Shown here piece after piece: positions 27,861-36,899 of a stretch of 64,000 nt of DNA. The DNA lies in the NCBI RefSeq assembly GCF_001636545.1, contig NZ_JFHK01000004.1:248001-312000 (forward strand), written 5' to 3'. Within the stretch, counting starts at the first letter, position 1. Each line of letters starts with the position of its first letter. The notes under the pieces were generated by a model, which was given only the letters and a program-made list of their open reading frames with translations, ran no database searches and had not been told where the DNA came from. Source of the DNA: Kosmotoga arenicorallina S304 (lineage in GTDB: Bacteria; Thermotogota; Thermotogae; Petrotogales; Kosmotogaceae). A program made the translations under genes and the position numbers.

Positions 27861-27884
27861 TGGGGGGCTTCTCCCCCCATTTTT
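27861..27884 (+). terminator. Intrinsic terminator after acpP
   Basis: TGGGGGG (27861-27867), loop CTTCT and CCCCCCA (27873-27879) form a strong stem followed by five T. The Shine-Dalgarno site of the next gene begins at once, so readthrough probably feeds it. Confidence 0.88.
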
Positions 27885-27896
27885 GGAGGTATAAGC

Positions 27897-28799
27897 TTGC
27901 CTCAGAAGATTTCATATATCGTTAGCGAAGATTCCAATTATAATCGCCTTGACAAATTTCTCAGGCATAAATTGAAAGACTTTAAACTATCATCTATTTA
28001 TAAACTTCTCCGAACCGGCTGCATTCGTGTCAACGACAGTAAAATCAAAGATCCCGCTTATAAAATCGAAATTGGAGATAAGATAAGTGTTGAATATACC
28101 GGAAACATCGAGCATCTCAAGAGGCTTAAAGAATTAAGAAGACCTATACCATATGAATTCCCATTTAATATACTTTATGAAGATGAAGAGCTTCTGATAA
28201 TAGATAAACCACCTGGAATCTCAATGCATCCAGGCAAAGGAGTACAGGTTATCACGCTTGTTGAAGGATTGATGGGATACGGTAATAGAAAAGGGTTCAA
28301 ACCTTTCCTGGTTCATCGTCTGGATAAGCACACGTCAGGAGTGCTATTAGTTGCTAAAAAATTGGATACTGCAAGGAAGCTTGCTGAGCTTTTCAGAAAC
28401 CATAAGATCGACAAGTATTACTTGACCCTTGTAAAAGGGCACCCTGTAAATGAAAAAGGGTATATAAAACAGGAAGAAAAGGGTATTACTGAGGAGCTTA
28501 TATACAATGTGAAAGAGCTCTTTGACAGCAGCTCACTTTTGATGATAGAGTTATTAACCGGTAAAAAGCATCAAATCAGGCGTCAGTGCGCTTCAATTGG
28601 GCATCCCGTTGTTGGCGACAATGTATATGGAGACAGAAATTTCAACCGTGAGTTCAAGAAGAAGCACGGGCTTCGAAGGTATTTTCTGCACTGTTTTAAG
28701 ATGTCTTTCAGGCATCCCGTTTCAGGAAAACCTATCCAAATCATTTCAGAACTACCCGATGATTTGGTGAGAGTTCTGAAGTCTCTAAGAAGCTCATGA
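27897..28799 (+). CDS. RluA-family 23S/tRNA pseudouridine synthase
   Basis: This 300-residue protein has an N-terminal S4 RNA-binding domain (about 14-70) and the RluA catalytic domain with the aspartate D143 in VHRLDKHTSG. The family isomerises uridines in rRNA or tRNA; RluD- and RluC-type activities cannot be separated here. TTG 27897 is six bases after GGAGGT. An ATG at 27858 lies before the acpP terminator and is rejected. The stop overlaps the next gene by 4 nt. Confidence 0.9.
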   Translation: MPQKISYIVSEDSNYNRLDKFLRHKLKDFKLSSIYKLLRTGCIRVNDSKIKDPAYKIEIGDKISVEYTGNIEHLKRLKELRRPIPYEFPFNILYEDEELLIIDKPPGISMHPGKGVQVITLVEGLMGYGNRKGFKPFLVHRLDKHTSGVLLVAKKLDTARKLAELFRNHKIDKYYLTLVKGHPVNEKGYIKQEEKGITEELIYNVKELFDSSSLLMIELLTGKKHQIRRQCASIGHPVVGDNVYGDRNFNREFKKKHGLRRYFLHCFKMSFRHPVSGKPIQIISELPDDLVRVLKSLRSS

Positions 28800-29554
28800 A
28801 AAGAAAATTTGCTTTTTTAACAATTGTTTTCCTTTTCTTTTTTAATTGTTTCGCTATCGAAGCTGACCTCACTTCAGAGGAAATATCCGCTGTCTATAAG
28901 GAATTGCAAAATCTTTTTCATTTGAGCCCTTCATATTCACTGGTGATAGATGAAAACGCGGAACACTCACATTCTGTGGATAACGACACAGGCTATTATA
29001 AAATAGTAATAAGAAAGGACGAACTGGGACTTCCCATTCTCGCACATGAGCTTGCGCATATTTTCTTTTTTGAGCTATTGGCAACTAAGAATATAAAGCC
29101 AGAGGAAATTCCTTTATGGTATCATGAATTAGTAGCCCTATGGTTTCAGCAGCATTTTCAAAAATCCGGCAGTTATCGTATTCTGGATTTCAATACTATT
29201 TTTTTCCCTTTTTTGCAATATCAGAGTAACTACCCACAATCGAAAAAACTCGATGCATTTTACGGAGCCCTTGACAGCTTTGCTGAATATTTATCAAAGA
29301 GATACGAGTTCCAGGATTTTGTTGTAGAAACCGTTGATACGTATATACAATTGAAAGATTTTACTGCCGCTGTTAATGAGGTTTTTGAAGAAAATATCGA
29401 TAATCTGATATCCAGTTGGAGAATTCATAAACTCATACCTTATCTTTTATTTTTGGCTATTGTAGGTTTTTTCATGTATCTGGCCTTGGGAAGGGGAGAT
29501 AAGCATTGGCGGGAGTTAGAATTCGATCCAAAAATTCCAAAAAGCGAAGAATGA
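28796..29554 (+). CDS. Membrane-anchored HExxH metallopeptidase-like protein
   Basis: This 252-residue protein has a signal peptide (1-20), the zinc-peptidase motif HELAH at 84-88 and a glutamate E111 (WYHELVALW) 23 residues later, as expected for a gluzincin-type peptidase-MA-like fold. A C-terminal transmembrane helix (about 213-231) and a short charged tail follow. It should face outward, anchored at its C-terminus. It overlaps the pseudouridine synthase and the next membrane-protein gene by 4 nt each. Peptidase activity is inferred from the motif only. Confidence 0.75.
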   Translation: MKRKFAFLTIVFLFFFNCFAIEADLTSEEISAVYKELQNLFHLSPSYSLVIDENAEHSHSVDNDTGYYKIVIRKDELGLPILAHELAHIFFFELLATKNIKPEEIPLWYHELVALWFQQHFQKSGSYRILDFNTIFFPFLQYQSNYPQSKKLDAFYGALDSFAEYLSKRYEFQDFVVETVDTYIQLKDFTAAVNEVFEENIDNLISSWRIHKLIPYLLFLAIVGFFMYLALGRGDKHWRELEFDPKIPKSEE

Positions 29555-31044
29555 AAAGAGCAGCTGTAAAAAGAAGGAACATACCTCTGATATTTGCTGT
29601 ATTTCTTCTTTTGTCTGTTCTGATGCTCCTGTCCTATTTTCCAGATCGTTCGAGCGCAGAACAATCAATATCAAAAGCAGCTATGCTGTTGGAAGAGCAT
29701 GTTGATGGCGTTCAGGGTTTCCTGTTAGATTCCCCCGAAGGTACTCCTTCAGAGTCAAAAATAATTCTACTGGATCTTAGCAGGTATAAGGAACCAGAAT
29801 ATCTGAAATCCATTTTCGAACTGCATAAAACCATAATACTTACCGGAGCATCGTACTTCAAACCAGAAGAACTCGCTGAGATGCTCGATCATTATAGGCT
29901 TATGACGGGATTTATGGAATTTGACGAAAGGGGCATGTACGTAAAAGAAGTAATAAAGGCCAGGAAATACCCTGAATTGGTCTTTAGAGTACATATGATC
30001 AAGCCGAAGGAGTATCCTAACTACGATATTGAATCCGCTGTTTTGAGATACGTTAGAGCCGTTCGTGAGCGCAGTGTAGACGTGCTACTCTTTATGAAAG
30101 GCGATTCTTTAACGCTAAACTATGACGAACTCGTCAAAAGAACATACTCTCGCTTGAAAGCAGAAAAATTGCTTAGCGATTCTGTGAAACCTTCACGATT
30201 TCCCCTGACAAACTCATCCGCGCTGGGATTTTTGACAGGGCTGTTCGCTCTTTTAAGCTGGAATCTCGTAGTAGCAGTTGGTTATATTATTGCAATAATC
30301 TTTTCTCATACACTATCTTTGACTTATCTTGCGATTTTTGGATCTATTTCTCTGTATTTTTTCATCATGAGAAGCGCAAGAAGGCAATTATTCAAACCCT
30401 GGCTTGCTTATATTTTCATATTTGCTTCTTCTCTCGGGTTAGGTCTGGCAATAAACGCTCAGATGGTATCACCAGCTTATCAAAATGGCATTCTCCTCTT
30501 CCGGGGAGTTAAATTCTCCCTTTTAACTCTTCCGCTACTGGTCTTCACACTGGAATTGTTGAGAAGACCCGTTAAAAGGCTTGCTCTTGGAGATTACATA
30601 TTGTTAATTCTCTTTGCAGCTGGTGGAATTTATTATCTTTTAAGAAGCGGTAATTACTCTCTTGTGTTAAATGTCGAAAGACGTTTCAGGGATTTTCTCG
30701 ATAACCTCTTGATTGTAAGACCCCGGTTTAAAGAAATAATTGGTTATCCTTTTTTGATACTGAGTATCTATGGAATTCACACAAAGAATGGCCTTTCAAG
30801 AGCCATCATCGCTTCAATAGGAAGCATTCCAGTAGTATCGGTGGTGAATACCTTTTGCCATGCTACCGCACCTCTTTGGACACTGGTACTAAGAAGTCTC
30901 TATGGTTTTATATTTGGAAGTATAGTTGGCTTAATTGCTTATTATATAATCATATTTCTGAAAACAAAAATGAACCGAAACAACAGTGAAGAGTCAAATA
31001 CAATGCAGGGGATTCCAGAGGAAAATCTGGAAAAGGAGGGATAG
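29551..31044 (+). CDS. DUF5693-like multispanning membrane protein
   Basis: This 497-residue protein has a basic N-terminus, one transmembrane helix (about 10-28), a soluble domain (about 40-210), and then seven or more hydrophobic helices. It resembles DUF5693 proteins, which I recall from envelope gene clusters of Firmicutes and Thermotogota near polysaccharide pyruvyltransferase genes; the assignment is tentative. ATG 29551 overlaps the preceding stop; the frame is open upstream. An envelope role is likely but no activity can be named. Confidence 0.65.
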   Translation: MKRAAVKRRNIPLIFAVFLLLSVLMLLSYFPDRSSAEQSISKAAMLLEEHVDGVQGFLLDSPEGTPSESKIILLDLSRYKEPEYLKSIFELHKTIILTGASYFKPEELAEMLDHYRLMTGFMEFDERGMYVKEVIKARKYPELVFRVHMIKPKEYPNYDIESAVLRYVRAVRERSVDVLLFMKGDSLTLNYDELVKRTYSRLKAEKLLSDSVKPSRFPLTNSSALGFLTGLFALLSWNLVVAVGYIIAIIFSHTLSLTYLAIFGSISLYFFIMRSARRQLFKPWLAYIFIFASSLGLGLAINAQMVSPAYQNGILLFRGVKFSLLTLPLLVFTLELLRRPVKRLALGDYILLILFAAGGIYYLLRSGNYSLVLNVERRFRDFLDNLLIVRPRFKEIIGYPFLILSIYGIHTKNGLSRAIIASIGSIPVVSVVNTFCHATAPLWTLVLRSLYGFIFGSIVGLIAYYIIIFLKTKMNRNNSEESNTMQGIPEENLEKEG

Positions 31045-31047
31045 CAT

Positions 31048-32661
31048 ATGAGCAAAAAGGGAATTGTTTTTGTATTGTTTGTTTTATTAGCAGTGATTTC
31101 CTTCAGTGCGGTTGGATATGATCTGGAAAAGGTAATAATTGTACCAATACCTCAAGAGTTCGAAGTGTCCATATGGCTTGATAAAGACCCGGGTTCTTTG
31201 TACAAAAACGGGGAAGCAGTAAAAGTTTTCTTCAAAACCAATGCGGATGCATATGTAACTATATATGACATCATGCCTGATGGCAAAGTGCAATTGATCT
31301 TTCCAAACAAATACGATACGAACAATTTCGTGAAAGCGAACAAGGAATACACTCTACCTACAGACTCCGCAAAACTCAGTTACCAGCTCCTGGTATCTGG
31401 TGAAAGCGGAATGGAAATATTTCAAATTGTTGCTTCCAAAAAGCAGTTGCCATTCTTGAAGTCAGCTATTGAAAAATTCTCAAAAGAAGCTTTTCCACTT
31501 TTTGAAGACCTTGCTGATACTCTCGTGGAAAAGCTCGTTAAACCCTTTGTCGAAAAGGAAGAATATGCAGTTGCCCAGACGTATTTTTATGTGAATACAC
31601 GACCAGCCCAGGGAACGCTATCAGTTAATAGTTCACCTGCAGGTGCTAATGTTTATATCGATGGAAGTTATTACGGAACAACACCATTGAGAGTTTCTCT
31701 TGCTGAAGGTGTTCACCTTGTCAATCTGTATAAATCCGGGTATTCTCCTTTTTCTAAACAGGTGAATATCAGGGCAAACATGACATCCTATTTAAATGTG
31801 GCACTTTCCAAAACACAAAAGCAGAAATTCTCAGTTGGAATAGACAGCAACCCTTCAAATGCAAAGGTTTATATTGATGGCGTTTACAGAGGAGTTACTC
31901 CGCTGAGTGTGGAACTCACTGTCGGCGCTCACACTCTGGAATTGGAGAAAGAGAATTATGAGAAATACACCGAAACGATAAATGTATCAGGGCCCGTAAG
32001 CAAATTCATCAATTTAAGGTTCCTTGGTTATCTCCTTAGCATTTCTTCCGATCCTTCAAATGCCGAGGTTTATATTTCGGGTGAATATGTTGGAAATACA
32101 CCATTACAAAAAAGGGTGTCAAAAGGTTGGTATAGAATAGTTGTGAAAAAAGATGGCTATCAGGAATATTCCAAATTAATAAATATAAGCAATGATGCAA
32201 ATCTGAAGGTAAATCTTGAAAGGATAACACCTCCAGAAGGCACCGTCTTCATGAATTATGCCCAGGAAAGAGTGAATATATATGTTGATGGAGTATTTTA
32301 TGGCGTTTCTCCCGGCTCAATAAAGCTGCAACCCGGATCACACAAAATACTCGCTGTGAAAACAGGATATCAAACTCAGGAATACAACCTGAACGTCAAT
32401 GCTGGCTCTGAATATTACCTGAGCATTTCTTTGATACCTGAAATGAAGCCTGTAATTTTGAGAATCACTACATCTCCCGCCGATGCAAGGGTATTTATTA
32501 ACGGGGAGGAAATCGGAAAGAGCCCGATTACGGTTGATCTTGACCCCGGATATTACGAACTGCTGATCATAAAGGAAGGTTACCATTTCATAGCACTGGC
32601 CAGGTATTTCCAGGAAGGAGATTATTCTCTGAATTTCGACCTGCAAAAAATTGAAGAATAG
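31048..32661 (+). CDS. Secreted PEGA-repeat protein with DUF4384-like domain
   Basis: This 537-residue protein has a signal peptide (1-21), a DUF4384-like domain (about 38-135; KVFFKTNADAYVTIY) and five PEGA-type beta repeats at about 189-255, 262-325, 330-392, 398-463 and 470-537. Each repeat has a variant of SSPAGANVYIDG..YG.TPL and a later K.GY. PEGA modules are common in cell-surface proteins and thought to mediate binding in the envelope. AAGGAGGG precedes the ATG, 3 nt after the DUF5693-like gene. A strong terminator follows. Confidence 0.88.
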   Translation: MSKKGIVFVLFVLLAVISFSAVGYDLEKVIIVPIPQEFEVSIWLDKDPGSLYKNGEAVKVFFKTNADAYVTIYDIMPDGKVQLIFPNKYDTNNFVKANKEYTLPTDSAKLSYQLLVSGESGMEIFQIVASKKQLPFLKSAIEKFSKEAFPLFEDLADTLVEKLVKPFVEKEEYAVAQTYFYVNTRPAQGTLSVNSSPAGANVYIDGSYYGTTPLRVSLAEGVHLVNLYKSGYSPFSKQVNIRANMTSYLNVALSKTQKQKFSVGIDSNPSNAKVYIDGVYRGVTPLSVELTVGAHTLELEKENYEKYTETINVSGPVSKFINLRFLGYLLSISSDPSNAEVYISGEYVGNTPLQKRVSKGWYRIVVKKDGYQEYSKLINISNDANLKVNLERITPPEGTVFMNYAQERVNIYVDGVFYGVSPGSIKLQPGSHKILAVKTGYQTQEYNLNVNAGSEYYLSISLIPEMKPVILRITTSPADARVFINGEEIGKSPITVDLDPGYYELLIIKEGYHFIALARYFQEGDYSLNFDLQKIEE

Positions 32662-32670
32662 AACACTGGA

Positions 32671-33387
32671 TTAATCACCGGGGATTTCCCCGGTGATTTT
32701 TTTTACCTCGAAATCCTTCAGCTCTTTCCAATCACCCGGCTTGAATATTTCAGGTAGCACAAATTCTCCTATTCTGACCCTTTTAATTGAAGTTACCTTA
32801 TTTCCACTGGCTTTTACCATTCGTTTTATCTCATGAAACTTCCCTTCTGTCAAAATAAGCAAAATTTTTCTTCCATCAAGCCTTGTTACTTTTTTCGCTT
32901 TAAGAATGTCATCTCCACAACTGATGGGCTTATTCATCTTCTCTATAAAATCTCCATCCGGTTCACTTTCTAACTCCACAATATATTCTTTTTCAATGTT
33001 GTTTTTCGGACTGATGACTTTATGAACGAATGACCCATCATTACTCAACAAGAGCAGCCCTTCGGCATCTTTGTCTAGGCGTCCAGCAACGGAGAGTTCT
33101 TTGCTATAAGGTGCACAGATTAATTCAAAAACATTTCTGCCTTCTTTAGAACTTCTTGAGGATACATATCCCGAAGGTTTATAGAGCGCGATGTAAATAT
33201 TGCCAAAGGCTTCTAGCTTTTTGTTATCAAGACGAACGTTATCGCGTTTACTGACTTTATATTCAGGCTCTTTGACAATTTTTCCATTGACTTCTACTTT
33301 GCCTCCCTTTATGAACCTCCGGCTATCTCTTCTACTGATTCCCGCAAACTTCGATACATATTTGTCTAACCTAAAAAAGTTCTCCAT
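32671..33387 (-). CDS. RsuA/RluB-family pseudouridine synthase
   Basis: This 238-residue protein has an S4 domain (about 4-55) and the RsuA-type catalytic domain with D105 in AGRLDKDAEGL. Members modify 16S U516 (RsuA) or 23S U2605 (RluB); the sequence alone does not decide. The start is ATG 33387 with GGAGTG upstream. Its last codons are written through the terminator hairpin shared with the convergent PEGA gene. Confidence 0.92.
   Translation of the reverse strand: MENFFRLDKYVSKFAGISRRDSRRFIKGGKVEVNGKIVKEPEYKVSKRDNVRLDNKKLEAFGNIYIALYKPSGYVSSRSSKEGRNVFELICAPYSKELSVAGRLDKDAEGLLLLSNDGSFVHKVISPKNNIEKEYIVELESEPDGDFIEKMNKPISCGDDILKAKKVTRLDGRKILLILTEGKFHEIKRMVKASGNKVTSIKRVRIGEFVLPEIFKPGDWKELKDFEVKKITGEIPGD
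32673..32704. terminator. Convergent terminator embedded in the 3' end of the RsuA-type gene
   Basis: AATCACCGGGG (32673-32683), loop ATTT and CCCCGGTGATT (32688-32698) give an 11-bp perfect stem followed by T on the plus strand to 32704. On the minus strand it encodes the last residues and stop of the pseudouridine synthase. Confidence 0.85.
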
Positions 33388-33446
33388 AGATTCACTCCTT
33401 CAAGTCAATTTTAACGCCATTACTCCTCGAAAAAATTAATACAGAA

Positions 33447-33455
33447 TGGTATAAT
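33447..33455 (+). promoter_or_regulatory. Extended -10 promoter of recJ
   Basis: TGGTATAAT is a perfect extended -10 element (TGnTATAAT) 36 bases before the recJ start. No -35 consensus is seen at the right distance, as is common for extended -10 promoters. Confidence 0.65.
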
Positions 33456-33490
33456 TTTTTCAAAAGGAAAAAAAGAGAGAAGGTGGAAAT

Positions 33491-36400
33491 ATGAGAAAGG
33501 AGTGGGTGCTCCATAAGCCTGATGATACTCAGGTTTCTCGTTTGGTTGAATATCTTGGAATTGACCCTTTCCTTGCTAGACTTCTGGTAAACAGAAACAT
33601 AACCGATGAAGTCGAGGTAAACAAATTTCTAAATCCTGATGCTTCTCTGATGCATGATCCCTTCCTGATGAAAGACATGTCCACAGCAATTAAAACTATC
33701 ATCGAAGCAGCGGAACGGGGTAATTCAATAGTCATTTTTGGAGATTATGATGTAGATGGAGTAACCTCGACGGCATTGCTATATCTAACGATGAAAAAGC
33801 TGGGATTTAACGTGAGTTATTATATTCCATTGAGGTTAGAAGAAGGGTATGGCCTCAGTAAAGATGCGATTACCGAATTATACGAACAAGGGCATCGCCT
33901 TCTAATAACTGTTGATTGCGGAGTAACTTCTGTGGAAGAGATCAAACATGCTAAAGAACTGGGATTCAAAGTGGTTGTGACTGACCATCATGAAGTAAAA
34001 GAAAGCCTTCCCCCTGCTGAAGCCATTGTAAACCCAAAAAGGCCTGATGACGAATATCCATTCAAAGGATTAGCCGGTGTTGGGGTAGCGTACAAAGTTC
34101 TTTCTGCCTTAAACGAAACCCTGGGTTTTCCGCTTGATCCTCAAGATTACCTTGACATAGTTGCCCTGGGAACCATCGCAGACATAGTGCCTTTAAAGGA
34201 CGAAAACAGGTATATCGTTAGGGAAGGAACAAAAAAGATACAAAACCATCCACTTTTAGGTCTAAAAGCTCTATTGAGTTATCTCAGGCTGAATGCAGAA
34301 CATCTTACCGCGCAGGACATCGCCTTCAAAATCGCTCCCAAACTAAACGCAGCCGGTAGAATGGATTCAGCTATAGTTGCCCTTGAACTGTTAATTAGCA
34401 GAAACCACGAAGAGGCAATGAAAGCAGCCAGTCGCTTGCTTCAGCACAATCAGAACCGACAGACGATAGAGGCAAAGATATTCGATCAGGCAATAAAGGA
34501 AATCGAAAAGAATAAGGCATATAAAAAGGATAAAGTGCTGGTCCTCTCCGGTGAAAACTGGCATCTTGGTGTTCTTGGCATAGTCGCATCCAGGCTTGTG
34601 GGAATGTATAACAAACCTGTATTCCTCATCTCTACTTCCGGCGAGGTTGGAAAGGGATCTGCTAGAAGTCCTTCTGGAATAAGCATTATTTCTCTTCTTA
34701 ACAACATTAATTCCTTGCTAAAAGAATACGGTGGTCATGAAATGGCGGCAGGACTGACCATCGAAAAGAAGAACATCCCGCTGATGAGGAAACTGGTTAA
34801 TGAAGCTTATGTTGAATTATATGGTAATGAACTTCCGGTGCATGTCGTGGAAGTTGATGCAGAGCTTTCCCTCGATGAACTTAACAGCGAAAAATTAGGG
34901 GAAATCCAGCTTTTAAGGCCCTTTGGACATTCAAATCCTGAGCCCAAGTTTCTGATCAAAAACTTAAACATTGAAAAAGCCAAGACCTTTGGAAATTCTG
35001 GAGATCATGTCAAATTGATACTGCGCTCCGGTGATAGAAAAGTACTTGCAATTGGGTTCGGTATGAACCGTCTTTTTGATGAGTTTAAATATGTGAAACC
35101 CAGTCTGCTTAAAATGGACGTAGTGGCGAGTATAAAAATGGATAACGGCTATGGTCTTGAAGGAATGAAACTCTCCATAAATGATGCAAAGCTTTATATT
35201 GACCCCGTCTTTGAAGAAGAGGTAAAAGATAAGAATTTCGTTTTCGAGTTCATTAGAGACTGGAAGAATCAAAAACCTGATCTGAGTAACTTCCAAACAG
35301 ATGTGAGCTCTCTGGTGAATAATCTGGAAAAGCATCTTTCTCACAAAGCTCCCGAACTTTTACAGATGACTACGCGGAAAATCTGGGGGGTATTCGGAAG
35401 CATAAGATTGAAGCATCCTCTTCTGGCCTGGAGACTTTTAAGCAACTACCATTCCGGCAAGCGTACAGTTGTTATATCAAGCATCAACGGTACTCTTGCG
35501 CATACTTATTATTCTCTTCAACATTATCTTGATCCCATAAAACCGGTATATGCCAACTCACTTTATAAAGGTGCTCTTGATGCTGAAGTGATATTCACCA
35601 CCTTACCCTTTTTCAACGAAAACATTACAACATTCAAGGAATTCGATGAAATCATCTTTGACGAGCCTGCATATATCATTTCCGGGATATATAGCAATCA
35701 CCCTGATCTGGAAGCCTTAATGAAGAATCTGAATGTTGTCATAGATAAATCAGCTTTTATCGGTAGCGTTTTTACTAAAGAACTGAAAGATTTTCTCAAC
35801 AGCAAAAGAATTTCGTATATTTACAAACCTGCTTATATAAAACGAGTTGGGATAATCGACAACAGAGGGACAAGGAAAAAAACCGATCAAATACTTTCTC
35901 TTGTAAAGCACGGGGAGAATGTTGCAATAATCGTTGATTCCCCTCATAAAACCATATCTCTGGCAAAAGTTCTTGGAACAAAGCTTTCACATACACTGCA
36001 AAATGGTGAACTGATTTTCTATAATTATCTTCTTAGAGACTTTCAAAGAGCTAATATTTACTCGCTGGTGGAAAGGCAAAAAATCAAAGTTTTAATAACC
36101 ACGCCTTCCAACGATGGTCTTGGTGTTATGCTTGGAAATTCAAACATCGTTTTTTATAGCGCACCAAGAAATTTCCTCGAACTTCTCGATTCAGTAACCG
36201 CAAGACCCGGCGAAGACTCTGAACTCTTCTTGAATTTAAGCTTCAACAAGAATGATCTTCAGTCAAATGTAAACGAAATAGATAAAATCTTCCCTACTAT
36301 TGAGGAATTACAGGTGATTTATCAGGACATCTTTGATGTCCTCCCTGCAGATGAACGTGATATTACCAGAGCACTTAGCTTTGAAAGCGGCCTTGCGCGT

Positions 36401-36634
36401 GTATATCTCTCTATCCTCGAAGAAATGGGGGCTGTGCGTCAGGAAGAGGATCTTTGGTATTCCGCAAACGGAAAACTCTTTTCTTCAGAGAGAATAAAGA
36501 AAACGCTCAGGTATAGAGAGGGGATTGCTGAAAAGCGTATGACCAGATGGTTTGCTTCAAAGCTTTCAACCACCACGACACGTTCATTGCTTAAAAGCCT
36601 TGGTGACGGAACCGAGGTGTTAAAAATTGTGTGA
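33491..36634 (+). CDS. recJ: RecJ single-strand exonuclease with long helicase-like C-terminal region
   Basis: The first 570 residues are a standard RecJ 5'-3' single-strand DNA exonuclease used in recombination and mismatch repair: DYDVDG at 85-90, DHH at 165-167, the DHHA1 segment GGHEMAAG at 414-421, and an OB-like domain to about 570. The total of 1047 residues is far above the usual 550-800. The tail (about 600-1047) looks like a decayed superfamily 2 helicase: VVISS and FTTLP segments, a DEPA where DExx is expected, and LITTPSNDGLGV plus SVTARPGED where motifs V and VI would be, followed by a winged-helix-like end. No intact Walker A motif is visible. GAAGGTGG precedes the ATG. Confidence 0.93.
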   Translation: MRKEWVLHKPDDTQVSRLVEYLGIDPFLARLLVNRNITDEVEVNKFLNPDASLMHDPFLMKDMSTAIKTIIEAAERGNSIVIFGDYDVDGVTSTALLYLTMKKLGFNVSYYIPLRLEEGYGLSKDAITELYEQGHRLLITVDCGVTSVEEIKHAKELGFKVVVTDHHEVKESLPPAEAIVNPKRPDDEYPFKGLAGVGVAYKVLSALNETLGFPLDPQDYLDIVALGTIADIVPLKDENRYIVREGTKKIQNHPLLGLKALLSYLRLNAEHLTAQDIAFKIAPKLNAAGRMDSAIVALELLISRNHEEAMKAASRLLQHNQNRQTIEAKIFDQAIKEIEKNKAYKKDKVLVLSGENWHLGVLGIVASRLVGMYNKPVFLISTSGEVGKGSARSPSGISIISLLNNINSLLKEYGGHEMAAGLTIEKKNIPLMRKLVNEAYVELYGNELPVHVVEVDAELSLDELNSEKLGEIQLLRPFGHSNPEPKFLIKNLNIEKAKTFGNSGDHVKLILRSGDRKVLAIGFGMNRLFDEFKYVKPSLLKMDVVASIKMDNGYGLEGMKLSINDAKLYIDPVFEEEVKDKNFVFEFIRDWKNQKPDLSNFQTDVSSLVNNLEKHLSHKAPELLQMTTRKIWGVFGSIRLKHPLLAWRLLSNYHSGKRTVVISSINGTLAHTYYSLQHYLDPIKPVYANSLYKGALDAEVIFTTLPFFNENITTFKEFDEIIFDEPAYIISGIYSNHPDLEALMKNLNVVIDKSAFIGSVFTKELKDFLNSKRISYIYKPAYIKRVGIIDNRGTRKKTDQILSLVKHGENVAIIVDSPHKTISLAKVLGTKLSHTLQNGELIFYNYLLRDFQRANIYSLVERQKIKVLITTPSNDGLGVMLGNSNIVFYSAPRNFLELLDSVTARPGEDSELFLNLSFNKNDLQSNVNEIDKIFPTIEELQVIYQDIFDVLPADERDITRALSFESGLARVYLSILEEMGAVRQEEDLWYSANGKLFSSERIKKTLRYREGIAEKRMTRWFASKLSTTTTRSLLKSLGDGTEVLKIV

Positions 36635-36899
36635 CACCCTGGTTCTAAATGGACTGCTAATTGTCGCGCAAAAAGATGCGCGGAAGGCCCTGGAAATACT
36701 GAGAAAGGCACATTTCTTTGTCAAGCTTTTTCCTACACCACCAGCAGCTTTTGCAGGCTGTTCAATTTCACTGGCTTTGAACTCAGAAAATCTGAAAACC
36801 GCCAGGGAAAAACTGGAAAGCCTTGGAGTAAGGGTTTTGAAATCACTTTATCTGGATAAAAATATCATTGGTGAATTCTATGAACATCCTGGGTATTGA
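36627..36899 (+). CDS. DUF3343 (putative Se/S carrier-like) protein
   Basis: This 90-residue protein has the DUF3343 pattern: an N-terminal beta strand, a helix with KALEIL, a proline-rich TPPAAFAGCSISLAL segment containing the single central cysteine, and a short C-terminal part. Some family members are proposed to carry selenium or sulfur; evidence is limited. TTG 36627 is seven bases after GAGGTG and overlaps the recJ stop; its end overlaps ruvX by 20 nt. Confidence 0.75.
   Translation: MCDTLVLNGLLIVAQKDARKALEILRKAHFFVKLFPTPPAAFAGCSISLALNSENLKTAREKLESLGVRVLKSLYLDKNIIGEFYEHPGY

Noticed and set aside
31615-32661. Repeated DNA in the PEGA gene considered as a tandem repeat or CRISPR-like array
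   Set aside because: The five units are diverged protein repeats of about 65 residues in one reading frame, without identical DNA repeats and spacers.
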